Shown here in pieces: positions 1 to 6,865 of a DNA stretch of 12,141 nt. The notes beneath the pieces are model-generated. The model saw only the letters and a list, made by a program, of their open reading frames with translations. It did no database searches and was not told the DNA's origin. Every line of letters begins with the position of its first letter. Positions within the stretch are counted from its first letter, which is position 1. A program made the position numbers and the translations under genes. Source of the DNA: Anaerolineae bacterium. GTDB lineage: Bacteria > Chloroflexota > Anaerolineae > Anaerolineales > E44-bin32. Where the stretch lies: the NCBI GenBank assembly GCA_030673735.1, contig DAOVIK010000024.1, forward strand, positions 1 through 12,141, in the 5' to 3' direction.

Positions 1-1
1 G

Positions 2-20
2 ATCCGAGCAAAATTCGGAT
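2..20. repeat. 6-bp inverted repeat, possible operator or tail of an upstream terminator
   Basis: ATCCGA (2-7) and TCGGAT (15-20) form a perfect 6-bp inverted repeat around a 7-nt A/T-rich spacer. No T-run follows, so a standard intrinsic terminator for an off-window gene is not shown. It lies about 70 bp upstream of the efp -35 box. The repeat is short and could be chance. Confidence 0.25.
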
Positions 21-88
21 AACATCTATCTCCTGCGGGTCGGAAAACGTGCAAGGTGTTGCAGATCAATACTATGCGCCGCAGAAGA

Positions 89-118
89 TTGACGCCATTC
101 CAAGCAAGGCGATATAAT
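89..118 (+). promoter_or_regulatory. Sigma-70-type promoter of the efp operon
   Basis: A -35 box TTGACG (89-94) and a perfect -10 box TATAAT (113-118) are separated by 18 bp. Transcription would start near 125, giving a leader of about 26 nt before the efp GTG. The position directly before an operon's first gene supports the call; no transcript data are available. Confidence 0.8.
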
Positions 119-150
119 GCCAGGAATTCAACCAGAGAGGAACGACAACC

Positions 151-708
151 GTGATCGATGTCAACGAATTGCGCAGCGGCGTGACGTTCGAACTCGACGA
201 TAAGCTGTACAAGGTATTGGAGTATGCCCACCACAAGCCGGGCAGAGGCAAGGCCACCATTCGCGTCAAGATTCGCGATCTTGTCAGCGGCGCCATCTCG
301 GAGAAGACATTCTCTTCAAGCGATCGTGTGCAGGATATCCGGCTCGAATACCGCACGGCTCAGTTCCTCTATCGTGAAGGTGAGATGTTCCACTTCATGG
401 ACGTGGAAACGTACGAGCAACCTGAACTAAGCTCCGAAGTACTGGGCGACACGGTGAATTACATGACGGAGGGATTGCAGGTCAAGCTCACATTCTACCA
501 AGGCAAGCCGTTGGATATCGATCTCCCCACGAGCGTCGATCTGAAGATTACAGATGCCGAGGTCGGCGTGAAGGGAGATACAGCCACCGGCGCCAACAAG
601 ATCGTCACAACCGAAACCGGGCTCAAGGTCCAGGTTCCGCTGTTCGTGCAAAGTGGAGACACCATCCGGGTCGACACGCGAAACGGCGCCTACATCACCC
701 GAGCTTGA
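151..708 (+). CDS. efp: Elongation factor P
   Basis: EF-P binds between the ribosomal P and E sites and speeds peptide-bond formation at polyproline and other stalling sequences. The 185-aa product has the usual family length and three-domain layout: a KOW-like N-domain (about 1-62), an OB domain (about 63-126) and a C-terminal OB domain (about 127-185) carrying GDTATGANK and ending in RVDTRNGAYITRA, close to the family C-terminal signature. The tip of the domain I loop reads KPGRGKA, which puts arginine (R32) where Escherichia coli has the modified lysine K34. Thermus-type EF-P also has arginine there. The start is GTG, with GAGAGG at 135-140 ten bases upstream, just downstream of a strong promoter. 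It is followed after 23 bp by a cysteine-rich gene that probably belongs to the same operon. The identification is secure; the modification state of R32 is unknown. Confidence 0.97.
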   Translation: MIDVNELRSGVTFELDDKLYKVLEYAHHKPGRGKATIRVKIRDLVSGAISEKTFSSSDRVQDIRLEYRTAQFLYREGEMFHFMDVETYEQPELSSEVLGDTVNYMTEGLQVKLTFYQGKPLDIDLPTSVDLKITDAEVGVKGDTATGANKIVTTETGLKVQVPLFVQSGDTIRVDTRNGAYITRA

Positions 709-731
709 ACCCCCCAGCAGAATAGCGGACA

Positions 732-1073
732 ATGCGCACACCAGCAGGCACTGAATGCCCCTTCTACTACGCCGATTTTCATCGCGGTCGTGAAAAGGAG
801 GCTTGTCGATTGATCGAGCGCACGCCGGGAGGCGGTCCATGGACACCGGATCTTTGCTCCCGATGCGCCGTGCCCCGGATTGTGCTCGCCAACGCCTGTC
901 CCCACATGGTTCTGGAAGCCCGTGCGAAGACCGGAATCCTGGGCATCGGAAAGGGCGTGGAGGTTTCCGCGCATTGCACTCGTTCTCTTCAGGATGTCGC
1001 CGAGCCCGAAATCGGTTGTGGCCAATGCCACCTTGATCTTCCAGACATCACATCACTCGCGGAGGAGACGTGA
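732..1073 (+). CDS. Small eight-cysteine protein, function unknown
   Basis: The 113-aa protein has no signal peptide or membrane segment. It contains eight cysteines at C9, C25, C42, C45, C56, C82, C96 and C99, two pairs of which are CxxC (LCSRC at 41-45, GCGQC at 95-99). Cysteine-rich stretches are interleaved with conserved-looking segments such as DFHRGRE (15-21) and LANACP (52-57). This looks like a zinc- or Fe-S-binding fold, but I cannot assign a metal or a reaction. I have an impression, unverified, that similar small proteins occur in Chloroflexota genomes. It starts 23 bp after efp with no obvious ribosome binding site, suggesting translational coupling. Its TGA overlaps the next gene's GTG by four bases. 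That coupling and the ordered cysteine spacing argue that it is a real gene. An antisense frame is open over part of this stretch but lacks support. Confidence 0.78.
   Translation: MRTPAGTECPFYYADFHRGREKEACRLIERTPGGGPWTPDLCSRCAVPRIVLANACPHMVLEARAKTGILGIGKGVEVSAHCTRSLQDVAEPEIGCGQCHLDLPDITSLAEET
1061..1067 (+). promoter_or_regulatory. Ribosome binding site deciding the GTG start at 1070
   Basis: GGAGGAG lies just before the GTG at 1070, inside the last codons of the cysteine-rich gene. The GTGA at 1070-1073 is both the start of the next gene and the stop of the previous one, a classic coupling junction. Confidence 0.7.
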
Positions 1074-2257
1074 TCTCTACCCTGCTTCTGGATCTCGACG
1101 GCACGTTGATCGGCAACGACATGGGAGAGTTCATCCCCAAATACCTCGATCTGCTCAGCGAGCACAACGCCGACCTCGTTGCGCCAGAGGAATTCACGCC
1201 CACCCTGCTCAGCGCAACGATGAGGATGACACAAAACGATGATCCGGAGGTCACGCTCGAGCAGGCTTTTGCAGCTCACTTCTACCCTACCCTTGGAGTC
1301 TCCGAAAGCGAATTGCGTGATTCGATCGACGATTTCTATGCGAATCGGTACCCAATGCTGCAACCCCTGATCCAGGTTCGTCCACAAGCCAGGGTTTTGA
1401 TCGAGCAGGCACTGCAGCGTGGACTTGAAGTGGTCATCGCTACTAATCCGCTCTTCCCACTCACCGCGATTACGCAGCGCATGGCTTGGGGAGAAATCGG
1501 CACCGATGATTTCCCGTATGCGCTGATCACCAGCTATGAGAGTTTTCACTTCTGCAAGCCCAATATGGCCTACTACGCCGAGGTCTTGGGACACCTTGGC
1601 CGGCGCACCAACGAAGCTGCCATGGTCGGAAACGATCCTAAGAACGACCTCGTGCCTTCGCAGGCGCTTGGTATTCCTGTCTTTCACATTGACGACCATC
1701 CTGAAGAGCCACTCCACGGCGGCTCTCTTGACGATGTCCTCTCTTGGCTCGAGTTCGAAGCTCCGCAAGGCGCTGATCCCAACGCCACAAGCCAACCTGC
1801 CAGCGTGCTTGCCAGGCTCAAGGGGCACTTGGCCGCATTTCTGAAGATGCTCTCTGATTTGGACGGGGATTCATGGTCGGGGTGTCCTCAGACCGGGGCA
1901 TGGGCCCCCGTAGAGATCATCTGCCACATGCGCGATGTCGAGCTTGAAGTCAACCAGCTGCGCGTTCAAGCCGTCCTTGATCAGCAAAACCCTTTCGTGC
2001 ATGCCGCCGATCCTGATGCTTGGGCTGCCGCGCGCGGCTACGCCGCTCAGCCTCCTCATCCAGCTCTGCAGGCATTCGTGCAAGCCCGCAAGGATACGAT
2101 CGCTCGCCTGGAATCCATCGATCCCGGGGAATGGCTCCGCCCTGCACGGCACGCCCTGATCGGGCCGACGACCCTCAGTGAGATCACCTCGATCGCCACC
2201 GATCACGACCTGATGCACCTGGCTCAGTTGCGCGCCTGTCTTGGTCCAAACGCCTAG
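1070..2257 (+). CDS. HAD-family phosphatase fused to a DinB-like domain
   Basis: The 395-aa protein has two domains. Residues 1 to about 230 carry all four HAD motifs: nucleophile motif DLDGT with D8 and D10, motif II threonine T125 in IATNP, motif III lysine K163 in CKPN, and motif IV GNDPKND (187-193) with acidic D189 and D193. That predicts a Mg-dependent phosphomonoesterase with a helical cap. Residues about 243-392 resemble the DinB/DinB_2 four-helix superfamily: H286 in ICHMRDVE and the closing pair H379 and H383 in DHDLMHLAQLR match the usual three-histidine metal site. DinB-fold proteins include thiol-dependent transferases and DNA-damage-inducible proteins, but the substrate cannot be read from sequence. 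The start is GTG, preceded by GGAGGAG, overlapping the upstream gene by four bases. No frameshift separates the domains, so the fusion seems genuine. Substrates of both halves are unknown. Confidence 0.88.
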   Translation: MISTLLLDLDGTLIGNDMGEFIPKYLDLLSEHNADLVAPEEFTPTLLSATMRMTQNDDPEVTLEQAFAAHFYPTLGVSESELRDSIDDFYANRYPMLQPLIQVRPQARVLIEQALQRGLEVVIATNPLFPLTAITQRMAWGEIGTDDFPYALITSYESFHFCKPNMAYYAEVLGHLGRRTNEAAMVGNDPKNDLVPSQALGIPVFHIDDHPEEPLHGGSLDDVLSWLEFEAPQGADPNATSQPASVLARLKGHLAAFLKMLSDLDGDSWSGCPQTGAWAPVEIICHMRDVELEVNQLRVQAVLDQQNPFVHAADPDAWAAARGYAAQPPHPALQAFVQARKDTIARLESIDPGEWLRPARHALIGPTTLSEITSIATDHDLMHLAQLRACLGPNA

Positions 2258-2428
2258 GTCTCCCTGGTCGACGCCTTGCACCATGCAGCAGCTATCATGA
2301 CCCGCGCGGCGCCCCCGCCAAGCAGTTTCCCATGACCCATACTCAATTCCCACCGAAGCCAAGCAGCATCGGCTCTGGTACATCATGAACTTCTGCGGCC
2401 TTCGTTTGGCCATCCCTCCAGTCTCACC
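2258..2428. other. Non-coding gap between the HAD-DinB gene and the tRNA promoter
   Basis: Together with the tRNA promoter, this makes about 208 bp between the HAD-DinB stop and the tRNA. No convincing ORF, U-tailed hairpin or repeat is visible. How the upstream operon terminates is not shown by the sequence. Confidence 0.5.
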
Positions 2429-2457
2429 TTTACAGCGCATATTCGGAAAGCTATAAT
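2429..2457 (+). promoter_or_regulatory. Promoter of tRNA-Leu
   Basis: A -35 box TTTACA (2429-2434) and a perfect -10 box TATAAT (2452-2457) have an ideal 17-bp spacer. The predicted start, near 2464, lies about 2 nt before the mature tRNA 5' end, leaving almost no leader. The same transcript may continue into tig, because no clear terminator lies between. Confidence 0.82.
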
Positions 2458-2465
2458 CTGCCCAC

Positions 2466-2547
2466 GGGGAAGTGCTGGAATTGGCAGACAGGCGTGACTT
2501 AGAATCACGTGCCGCAAGGCGTGAGGGTTCAAATCCCTCCTTCCCCA
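2466..2547 (+). tRNA. tRNA-Leu (anticodon UAG)
   Basis: The 82-nt gene folds as a class II cloverleaf. The acceptor stem pairs GGGGAAG (2466-2472) with CTTCCCC (2540-2546). The D stem pairs CTG with CAG (2475-2477/2489-2491), with the GG pair at 2483-2484. The anticodon stem pairs CGTGA with TCACG around loop CTTAGAA, giving anticodon TAG at 2500-2502. A long variable arm GCC-GCAA-GGC follows, then a T stem GAGGG/CCCTC with loop TTCAAAT. The discriminator is A2547. The next bases are CCT, so the 3' CCA is not fully encoded and must be completed by CCA-adding enzyme. The long variable arm and A73 fit leucine identity. This tRNA reads CUN codons. Confidence 0.96.
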
Positions 2548-2567
2548 CCTGGGGCGCGCCTTCCCCA
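2539..2567 (+). repeat. 9-nt direct repeat of the tRNA 3' end
   Basis: CCTTCCCCA occurs at 2539-2547, where it forms the last T-stem base, the 3' acceptor strand and the discriminator. It recurs exactly 20 nt later at 2559-2567. Between the copies, TGGGG (2550-2554) can pair with CCCCA (2543-2547). The repeat is too short to be called an attachment site. Confidence 0.4.
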
Positions 2568-2617
2568 TCGTCGAGTGATCTGCATCGTCCAAGCAAGGAT
2601 TCCAGCGCGCGTTCCTC

Positions 2618-2624
2618 GGAAGGA
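2618..2624 (+). promoter_or_regulatory. Ribosome binding site supporting the TTG start of tig
   Basis: GGAAGGA ends eight bases before TTG at 2633. No ATG or GTG is equally well placed, and starting here aligns the GFRxGK motif at residues 43-48, the same position as in E. coli trigger factor. Confidence 0.7.
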
Positions 2625-2632
2625 AAGCCAAA

Positions 2633-4006
2633 TTGAAAATCAAGACCAAAGACCTGGACGATCGCCAGGTCCAATTGACTGTTGAGGTACCCGACGACCG
2701 ACTGCGCGCCGCCATGCGAACCGCGGCGCGGCGCCTGAGCAAGCGCACCAAAATCCCCGGCTTCCGGCCGGGCAAGGCGCCTTTCGATATAGTGTTGCGC
2801 AAGTTTGGCGACGAGACCGTGTTCGAAGAAGCGCTCGACGACCTTGGGCAGGACGTCTACCGCCAAGCGATTGATCAAGCCGAGCTGGAACCCTATGCAC
2901 CCGGAAAGCTGGAAGAGATCGTCAGCAAGGACCCGCTTGTCTTGCGCTACACTGTTCCCCAATCGCCCGATGTGGAAGTGGGCAAGTATCTTGATCTTCG
3001 GTTACCTTTCGAGGCAGCAGAAGTGAGCGACGAGGCTCTCGAGAAAGCGATGGATGAAATCCAGCAGGGCCAAGCGGTTATCGAACATGCCGATCGCCCG
3101 GCTGAAATCGGAGATGTCATCGTGCTGGATCTCAAGGCTGAGTTGCGCGACCCCGAGGAGGGCATGAATCCCGTTCTGATGGCCGAGAAAGACCTCTCAT
3201 TGCTCATTTCAGAAGAGACCGAATGGCCCTTTCCCGGATTCGAGCAGCACTTGCTGGGGCTGGCTTCAACGGAAGAGAAAGACTTCTCCCATACCTTCCC
3301 CAAGGATCATTCCAATGAACCGCTTCAGGATCGTGCGGCCGACTTCCATCTTGTCTGCAAAGAGGTGAAGTCACGCTTCGTGCCCAGTTGGTCGGACGAC
3401 CTGGCGCGAGCCGTGGGGGACTTCAAGGACCTTCTCGACCTGCGAATCAACGTGCGAAAACAACTCGAAGAACAAGAGCAACGCAAGGTGGATACCGAGT
3501 ATGCCGGATTGGTAATCGACGCCACAGTCGAAGGGGCCAAGATAAACTATCCTCCGGTGCTGCTTGAAGAGGAGCTGGACGGGATGGTGAGAGATCTTTC
3601 CCGCCGCCTTGAGAACCAGCGGCTTACTCTGGAAGACTACCTGAAGATCGAAGCCAAATCCATCGAGGAGCTTCGCGAGGAGCTCAAACCCCAGGCGAAC
3701 GATCGACTCAAGCGGGCGCTGGTTTTGGGCAAGGTGGTCGAAACCGAGACTATCGAGGTCGCTGATGATGAGGTGGAGGCCGAAATCGATCGTTTGGTGG
3801 CGCCATTTGGAGAGAATGCTGGTAAACTGCGAAAGAGTTTCGAGCAGCCTTTAGGACGGCGCCGCATTGAATTGGATCTGCTTACAGAGAAAGCAATTAG
3901 TCGGCTGATGGCAATTGCCAAAGGCCAGGCTGATGCTCCAAAGCCAAAAGACCAAGGGACTATTGACCAGCCGCCAGAGTCCGATAAGGATAAATCCCAG
4001 GAGTGA
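2633..4006 (+). CDS. tig: Trigger factor, ribosome-associated chaperone
   Basis: Trigger factor docks at ribosomal protein L23 near the exit tunnel and shields emerging chains. The 457-aa product is of usual length (E. coli 432). The N-terminal ribosome-binding domain (about 1-115) contains IPGFRPGKAP, with the docking signature G43 F44 R45 P46 G47 K48. A PPIase-like FKBP domain spans about 157-247 and retains PGFEQHLLGL (201-210). The usual Phe-x-Gly after the first strand reads DLKAEL (166-171), so the catalytic pocket looks altered. The helical C-terminal chaperone domain (about 250-425) is followed by a charged, proline-containing tail ending in ESDKDKSQE. The start is TTG with GGAAGGA upstream. 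Placement directly before clpP and clpX is the classic tig-clpP-clpX order, coupling folding with degradation. The stop lies only a few bases before the clpP start. Confidence 0.96.
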   Translation: MKIKTKDLDDRQVQLTVEVPDDRLRAAMRTAARRLSKRTKIPGFRPGKAPFDIVLRKFGDETVFEEALDDLGQDVYRQAIDQAELEPYAPGKLEEIVSKDPLVLRYTVPQSPDVEVGKYLDLRLPFEAAEVSDEALEKAMDEIQQGQAVIEHADRPAEIGDVIVLDLKAELRDPEEGMNPVLMAEKDLSLLISEETEWPFPGFEQHLLGLASTEEKDFSHTFPKDHSNEPLQDRAADFHLVCKEVKSRFVPSWSDDLARAVGDFKDLLDLRINVRKQLEEQEQRKVDTEYAGLVIDATVEGAKINYPPVLLEEELDGMVRDLSRRLENQRLTLEDYLKIEAKSIEELREELKPQANDRLKRALVLGKVVETETIEVADDEVEAEIDRLVAPFGENAGKLRKSFEQPLGRRRIELDLLTEKAISRLMAIAKGQADAPKPKDQGTIDQPPESDKDKSQE

Positions 4007-4008
4007 CC

Positions 4009-4665
4009 GTGAATACCAAGTCGACAATAAACCCACATGCTCTCATCCCGATGGTCATCGAAACATCTGGCCGCGGGGAACGAGCCTATGATATTTACTC
4101 GCTACTGCTCAAGGAGCGCATCGTCTTCTTGGGCACACCGATCAACGACCAGGTCTCCAACCTGATCGTGGCGCAGTTCTTGTACCTCGATAACGAAGAT
4201 CCGGAACGCACAATCGAGATGTACATCAACTGCCCAGGCGGAGCGATCTACTCTGGACTGGCCATTTACGATACGATGCAGCAGGTGAACGCTCCGATCT
4301 CGACCGTCGCCGTAGGCGTGACCGCATCCTTCGGTACCGTGCTTCTTTCCGCAGGCACCGAGGGTATGCGCTACGCGCTCCCACACGCTACCATCCACCT
4401 GCATCAGCCGTTGGGCGGCGCGCAGGGCCAAGCGACCGACATCGAGATCCAGGCCAAAGAGATCTTGCGCCTGAAGGAAAAGATCAACGCCATCCTGGTT
4501 CAACACACCGGACAAACGCTGGAAGTCATCGAAAATGACACAGAACGCGACTTCTACATGGATGGCACGGCAGCCCAAAAATACGGTATCATAGACAAGG
4601 TTATGACACCGGTAGAGAAGAGCGACAAGGCAAAGGACAAGGAAAAAGAGAAAGCAGGCAGCTAA
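4009..4665 (+). CDS. clpP: ATP-dependent Clp protease proteolytic subunit
   Basis: ClpP is the tetradecameric serine peptidase chamber that degrades proteins fed to it by Clp ATPases. Counting from GTG 4009 (218 aa), the catalytic triad is S107 in VTASFG, H132 in HLHQPLGG and D181 in TERDFY. The oxyanion region reads INCPGGAIYSGLAIYDTM (18 residues), with cysteine before PGG where many family members have serine. A long lysine-rich tail (about 203-218) extends past the usual end. AGGAG at 3999-4003 lies five bases before the GTG at 4009, which is why I prefer that start. GTG at 4003 overlaps the tig stop and would add two residues; it is the alternative. clpX follows after 3 bp, so the two are almost certainly co-expressed. 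The family call is secure; only the start is uncertain. Confidence 0.96.
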   Translation: MNTKSTINPHALIPMVIETSGRGERAYDIYSLLLKERIVFLGTPINDQVSNLIVAQFLYLDNEDPERTIEMYINCPGGAIYSGLAIYDTMQQVNAPISTVAVGVTASFGTVLLSAGTEGMRYALPHATIHLHQPLGGAQGQATDIEIQAKEILRLKEKINAILVQHTGQTLEVIENDTERDFYMDGTAAQKYGIIDKVMTPVEKSDKAKDKEKEKAGS

Positions 4666-4668
4666 AAG

Positions 4669-5973
4669 ATGTCGCCCGAAATTGAGGAAGAACTTGCGCC
4701 GCGCAACTGCTCGTTCTGCAATCGCAGTCAGAGTGAAGTTCGACGTTTGATCGCTGGACCCGACGAAGTCTTCATCTGCAACGAGTGCGTCGATCTTTGC
4801 CGCGACATTCTCGACGGCGACCGCCGTCCCGCAAGCGCGGGATTCACAACTGGTGGTCGTCCTGCGCTTTCCCCAAAGGACATCTTCACGCGACTAGATG
4901 AATACGTCGTCGGGCAGGATCACGCAAAGCGCGTGCTCTCAGTGGCTGTGTACAACCACTACAAACGCATCGCCAATCGCGGCGGCCCGCACGTCGAACT
5001 GGATAAGACCAACATCCTCTTAGTCGGCCCGACCGGATGCGGAAAAACCCTGCTAGCGCAGACGCTCGCCAGGTCGCTTGATGTTCCCTTCTGCATCGCC
5101 GATGCCACCGCGCTGACCGAGGCAGGATATGTCGGCGAGGATGTGGAGAACATCCTGTTGCGCTTGCTTCAGGCTTCCGATTTCAATGTCCCTCGCGCCG
5201 AGCGAGGAATCGTATACATCGATGAGATCGATAAGACCGCCCGGAAGACGGGTGACAACCCAAGCATCACACGCGACGTCTCCGGGGAGGGAGTTCAGCA
5301 GGCGCTGCTCAAGATCATCGAGGGCGCGGTGGTCAACGTCCCCCCTCAGGGCGGCCGCAAGCACCCGCAGCAGGAGTTCATTCAGGTCAATACCAACGAC
5401 ATCCTCTTCATCTGCGGCGGCACATTCAACACCCTGCCAGGGATCATCTCCAAGCGCATCCGCAAGCACGGCAGCATGGGCTTCACCGGCAAGCGCTCTT
5501 CGGGCGAAGCGCGAGAGGCGGAAGATAGCGAGCTGCTACGCTTTATCACCCCCGACGACCTGATGCGCTACGGCATGATCCCCGAGATCGTGGGACGTCT
5601 TCCAGTTTCGGTTTCCGTCGATCCTCTCGACAAGGAATCCCTGCGAATGATCCTCACCGAGCCGCGCAACGCGCTTGTGCGTCAATACCAGCGCCTGTTC
5701 GAGATGGACAAGGTTGAACTGGTATTCACCGACGAAGCCCTGGATGCTGCCGCAGAATTGGCGATGTTGCGCGAGACTGGCGCGCGCGGCCTGCGCTCGA
5801 TCATCGAGAAGTCACTGCTGGACGTGATGTACATCATCCCCTCCCGGCCTGATATCCGCAAGGTTCTGGTCGACAGGGATGCCATTGAAGGATCCGTATC
5901 GCCGCAAATCCAGGACGAAAAGGGCGAGGATCTTTCCCTTGGGCATCCACAAGATCTCTCCGATGCCGCCTGA
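4669..5973 (+). CDS. clpX: ClpX, ATPase unfoldase subunit of ClpXP
   Basis: ClpX is a hexameric AAA+ unfoldase that recognises tagged substrates and threads them into ClpP. The 434-aa protein has the expected order: an N-terminal zinc-binding domain with C14, C17, C37 and C40; Walker A GPTGCGKT (120-127); pore loop GYVG (153-156); Walker B IVYIDEID (181-188); the GRLP arginine-finger segment (R310); and sensor 2 GARGLRS (371-377). The ClpP-docking loop, IGF in E. coli, appears as MGF (270-272), a conservative change. Length is typical (E. coli 424). The ATG lies 3 bp after the clpP stop with only a weak Shine-Dalgarno match, consistent with translational coupling. Its last 11 bases overlap the next gene. 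No essential residue is missing. Confidence 0.97.
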   Translation: MSPEIEEELAPRNCSFCNRSQSEVRRLIAGPDEVFICNECVDLCRDILDGDRRPASAGFTTGGRPALSPKDIFTRLDEYVVGQDHAKRVLSVAVYNHYKRIANRGGPHVELDKTNILLVGPTGCGKTLLAQTLARSLDVPFCIADATALTEAGYVGEDVENILLRLLQASDFNVPRAERGIVYIDEIDKTARKTGDNPSITRDVSGEGVQQALLKIIEGAVVNVPPQGGRKHPQQEFIQVNTNDILFICGGTFNTLPGIISKRIRKHGSMGFTGKRSSGEAREAEDSELLRFITPDDLMRYGMIPEIVGRLPVSVSVDPLDKESLRMILTEPRNALVRQYQRLFEMDKVELVFTDEALDAAAELAMLRETGARGLRSIIEKSLLDVMYIIPSRPDIRKVLVDRDAIEGSVSPQIQDEKGEDLSLGHPQDLSDAA

Positions 5974-6865
5974 AGGCCCTAAGCACGAGCAACCATTCCA
6001 TTATTCGACATTCTCTATCGTGGGTTTCGATCCTCAAGATAAGGCGTGGGGAATCGCGGTAGCTTCCAAGTTCCCTGCTGTCGGCGCGGTGGTTCCTTGG
6101 GCTGCGGCGGATGTTGGCGCGGTGGCTACGCAATCCTATGCAAACACGACATATGGTCCGCGCGGATTGGAAATGATGGCCTCGGGGAAAAGCGCTCAGC
6201 AGGCCCTCGACGCGCTCGTAAGCGATGATCCCGAGCGCGAAACACGACAGGCCGGCACGGTCGACGCGAAGGGCAATGCCGCAACCTTCACCGGGAAGGA
6301 TTGCCTACCTTGGGCAGGCGGCGAGATCGGAAAGCACTTCGCTGCTCAAGGCAATATTCTGACCGGTCCGGAAACCATCGAAGCCATGGTCTCGACGTTC
6401 CTTGACACCAAGGGAGATTTGCCGGCCAGGTTGCTGGCTGCCCTGCTCGCCGGAGATAGGGCGGGTGGAGATCGGCGCGGAAAGCAGAGCGCGGCTCTCT
6501 TCGTGGTGAAGCCCAAGGGCGGCTATGCGGGTTTCAACGACCGCTGGATGGATTACCGCGTGGACGATCACGCCGATCCCGTTCCCCGGCTGGCCGAACT
6601 GATCGAACTCCATCGCCTGTATTTCGAAAAGAGCAGTGACGAGGAGGAGCTTGCCATTAGCGGTGAGGTAGCGGAACGGCTTCAAAAGACCATGCAGCAA
6701 TTGGGCTACTTCGACGCCGTCATCAGTGGGGACTATGACCAGCCCACACGCAAAGCTCTCAGAGAGTTCATAGGCAGCGAGAACTTCGAGGATCGAACTG
6801 ATTTCGATGCGGGTCGCATCGATCGGCCGGTCTACGAGTATTTGATGCGCAAATTTGGCAAGTGA
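5963..6865 (+). CDS. DUF1028-family protein with C-terminal peptidoglycan-binding-like domain
   Basis: Residues about 15-225 match the DUF1028 family, which belongs structurally to the Ntn-hydrolase superfamily: YSTFSIVGFD at the start, then GIAVASKFPAVGAVVPW and GAVATQ, and the conserved stretch GDRAGGDRRGKQSAAL. Residues about 236-300 form a second small domain containing QLGYFDAVISGDYDQPTR, typical of the putative peptidoglycan-binding domain often attached to DUF1028 proteins. The first-strand T16 or S15 could be a nucleophile by analogy with Ntn hydrolases, but no reaction is established. I chose ATG 5963 (300 aa) because it begins shortly before the conserved domain. An upstream in-frame ATG at 5879 would overlap clpX by 95 bp. 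The chosen start still overlaps clpX by 11 bp and lacks a clear ribosome binding site, suggesting coupling. No signal peptide is visible, so an extracellular role for the second domain is doubtful. Confidence 0.88.
   Translation: MPPEGPKHEQPFHYSTFSIVGFDPQDKAWGIAVASKFPAVGAVVPWAAADVGAVATQSYANTTYGPRGLEMMASGKSAQQALDALVSDDPERETRQAGTVDAKGNAATFTGKDCLPWAGGEIGKHFAAQGNILTGPETIEAMVSTFLDTKGDLPARLLAALLAGDRAGGDRRGKQSAALFVVKPKGGYAGFNDRWMDYRVDDHADPVPRLAELIELHRLYFEKSSDEEELAISGEVAERLQKTMQQLGYFDAVISGDYDQPTRKALREFIGSENFEDRTDFDAGRIDRPVYEYLMRKFGK

Noticed and set aside
989..1828. Long open frame on the minus strand opposite the HAD-DinB gene
   Set aside because: It has no recognisable motif and lies antisense to a gene with all four HAD motifs. 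It is a by-product of GC-rich codon use.
1871..2962. Long minus-strand open frame running across the tRNA and into tig
   Set aside because: It would read through the tRNA-Leu gene and antisense to two genes with clear homology, and it has no domain.
5879..5962. Upstream in-frame ATG extending the DUF1028 protein by 28 residues
   Set aside because: It would overlap clpX by 95 bp, adds unconserved basic residues, and has no properly spaced ribosome binding site.
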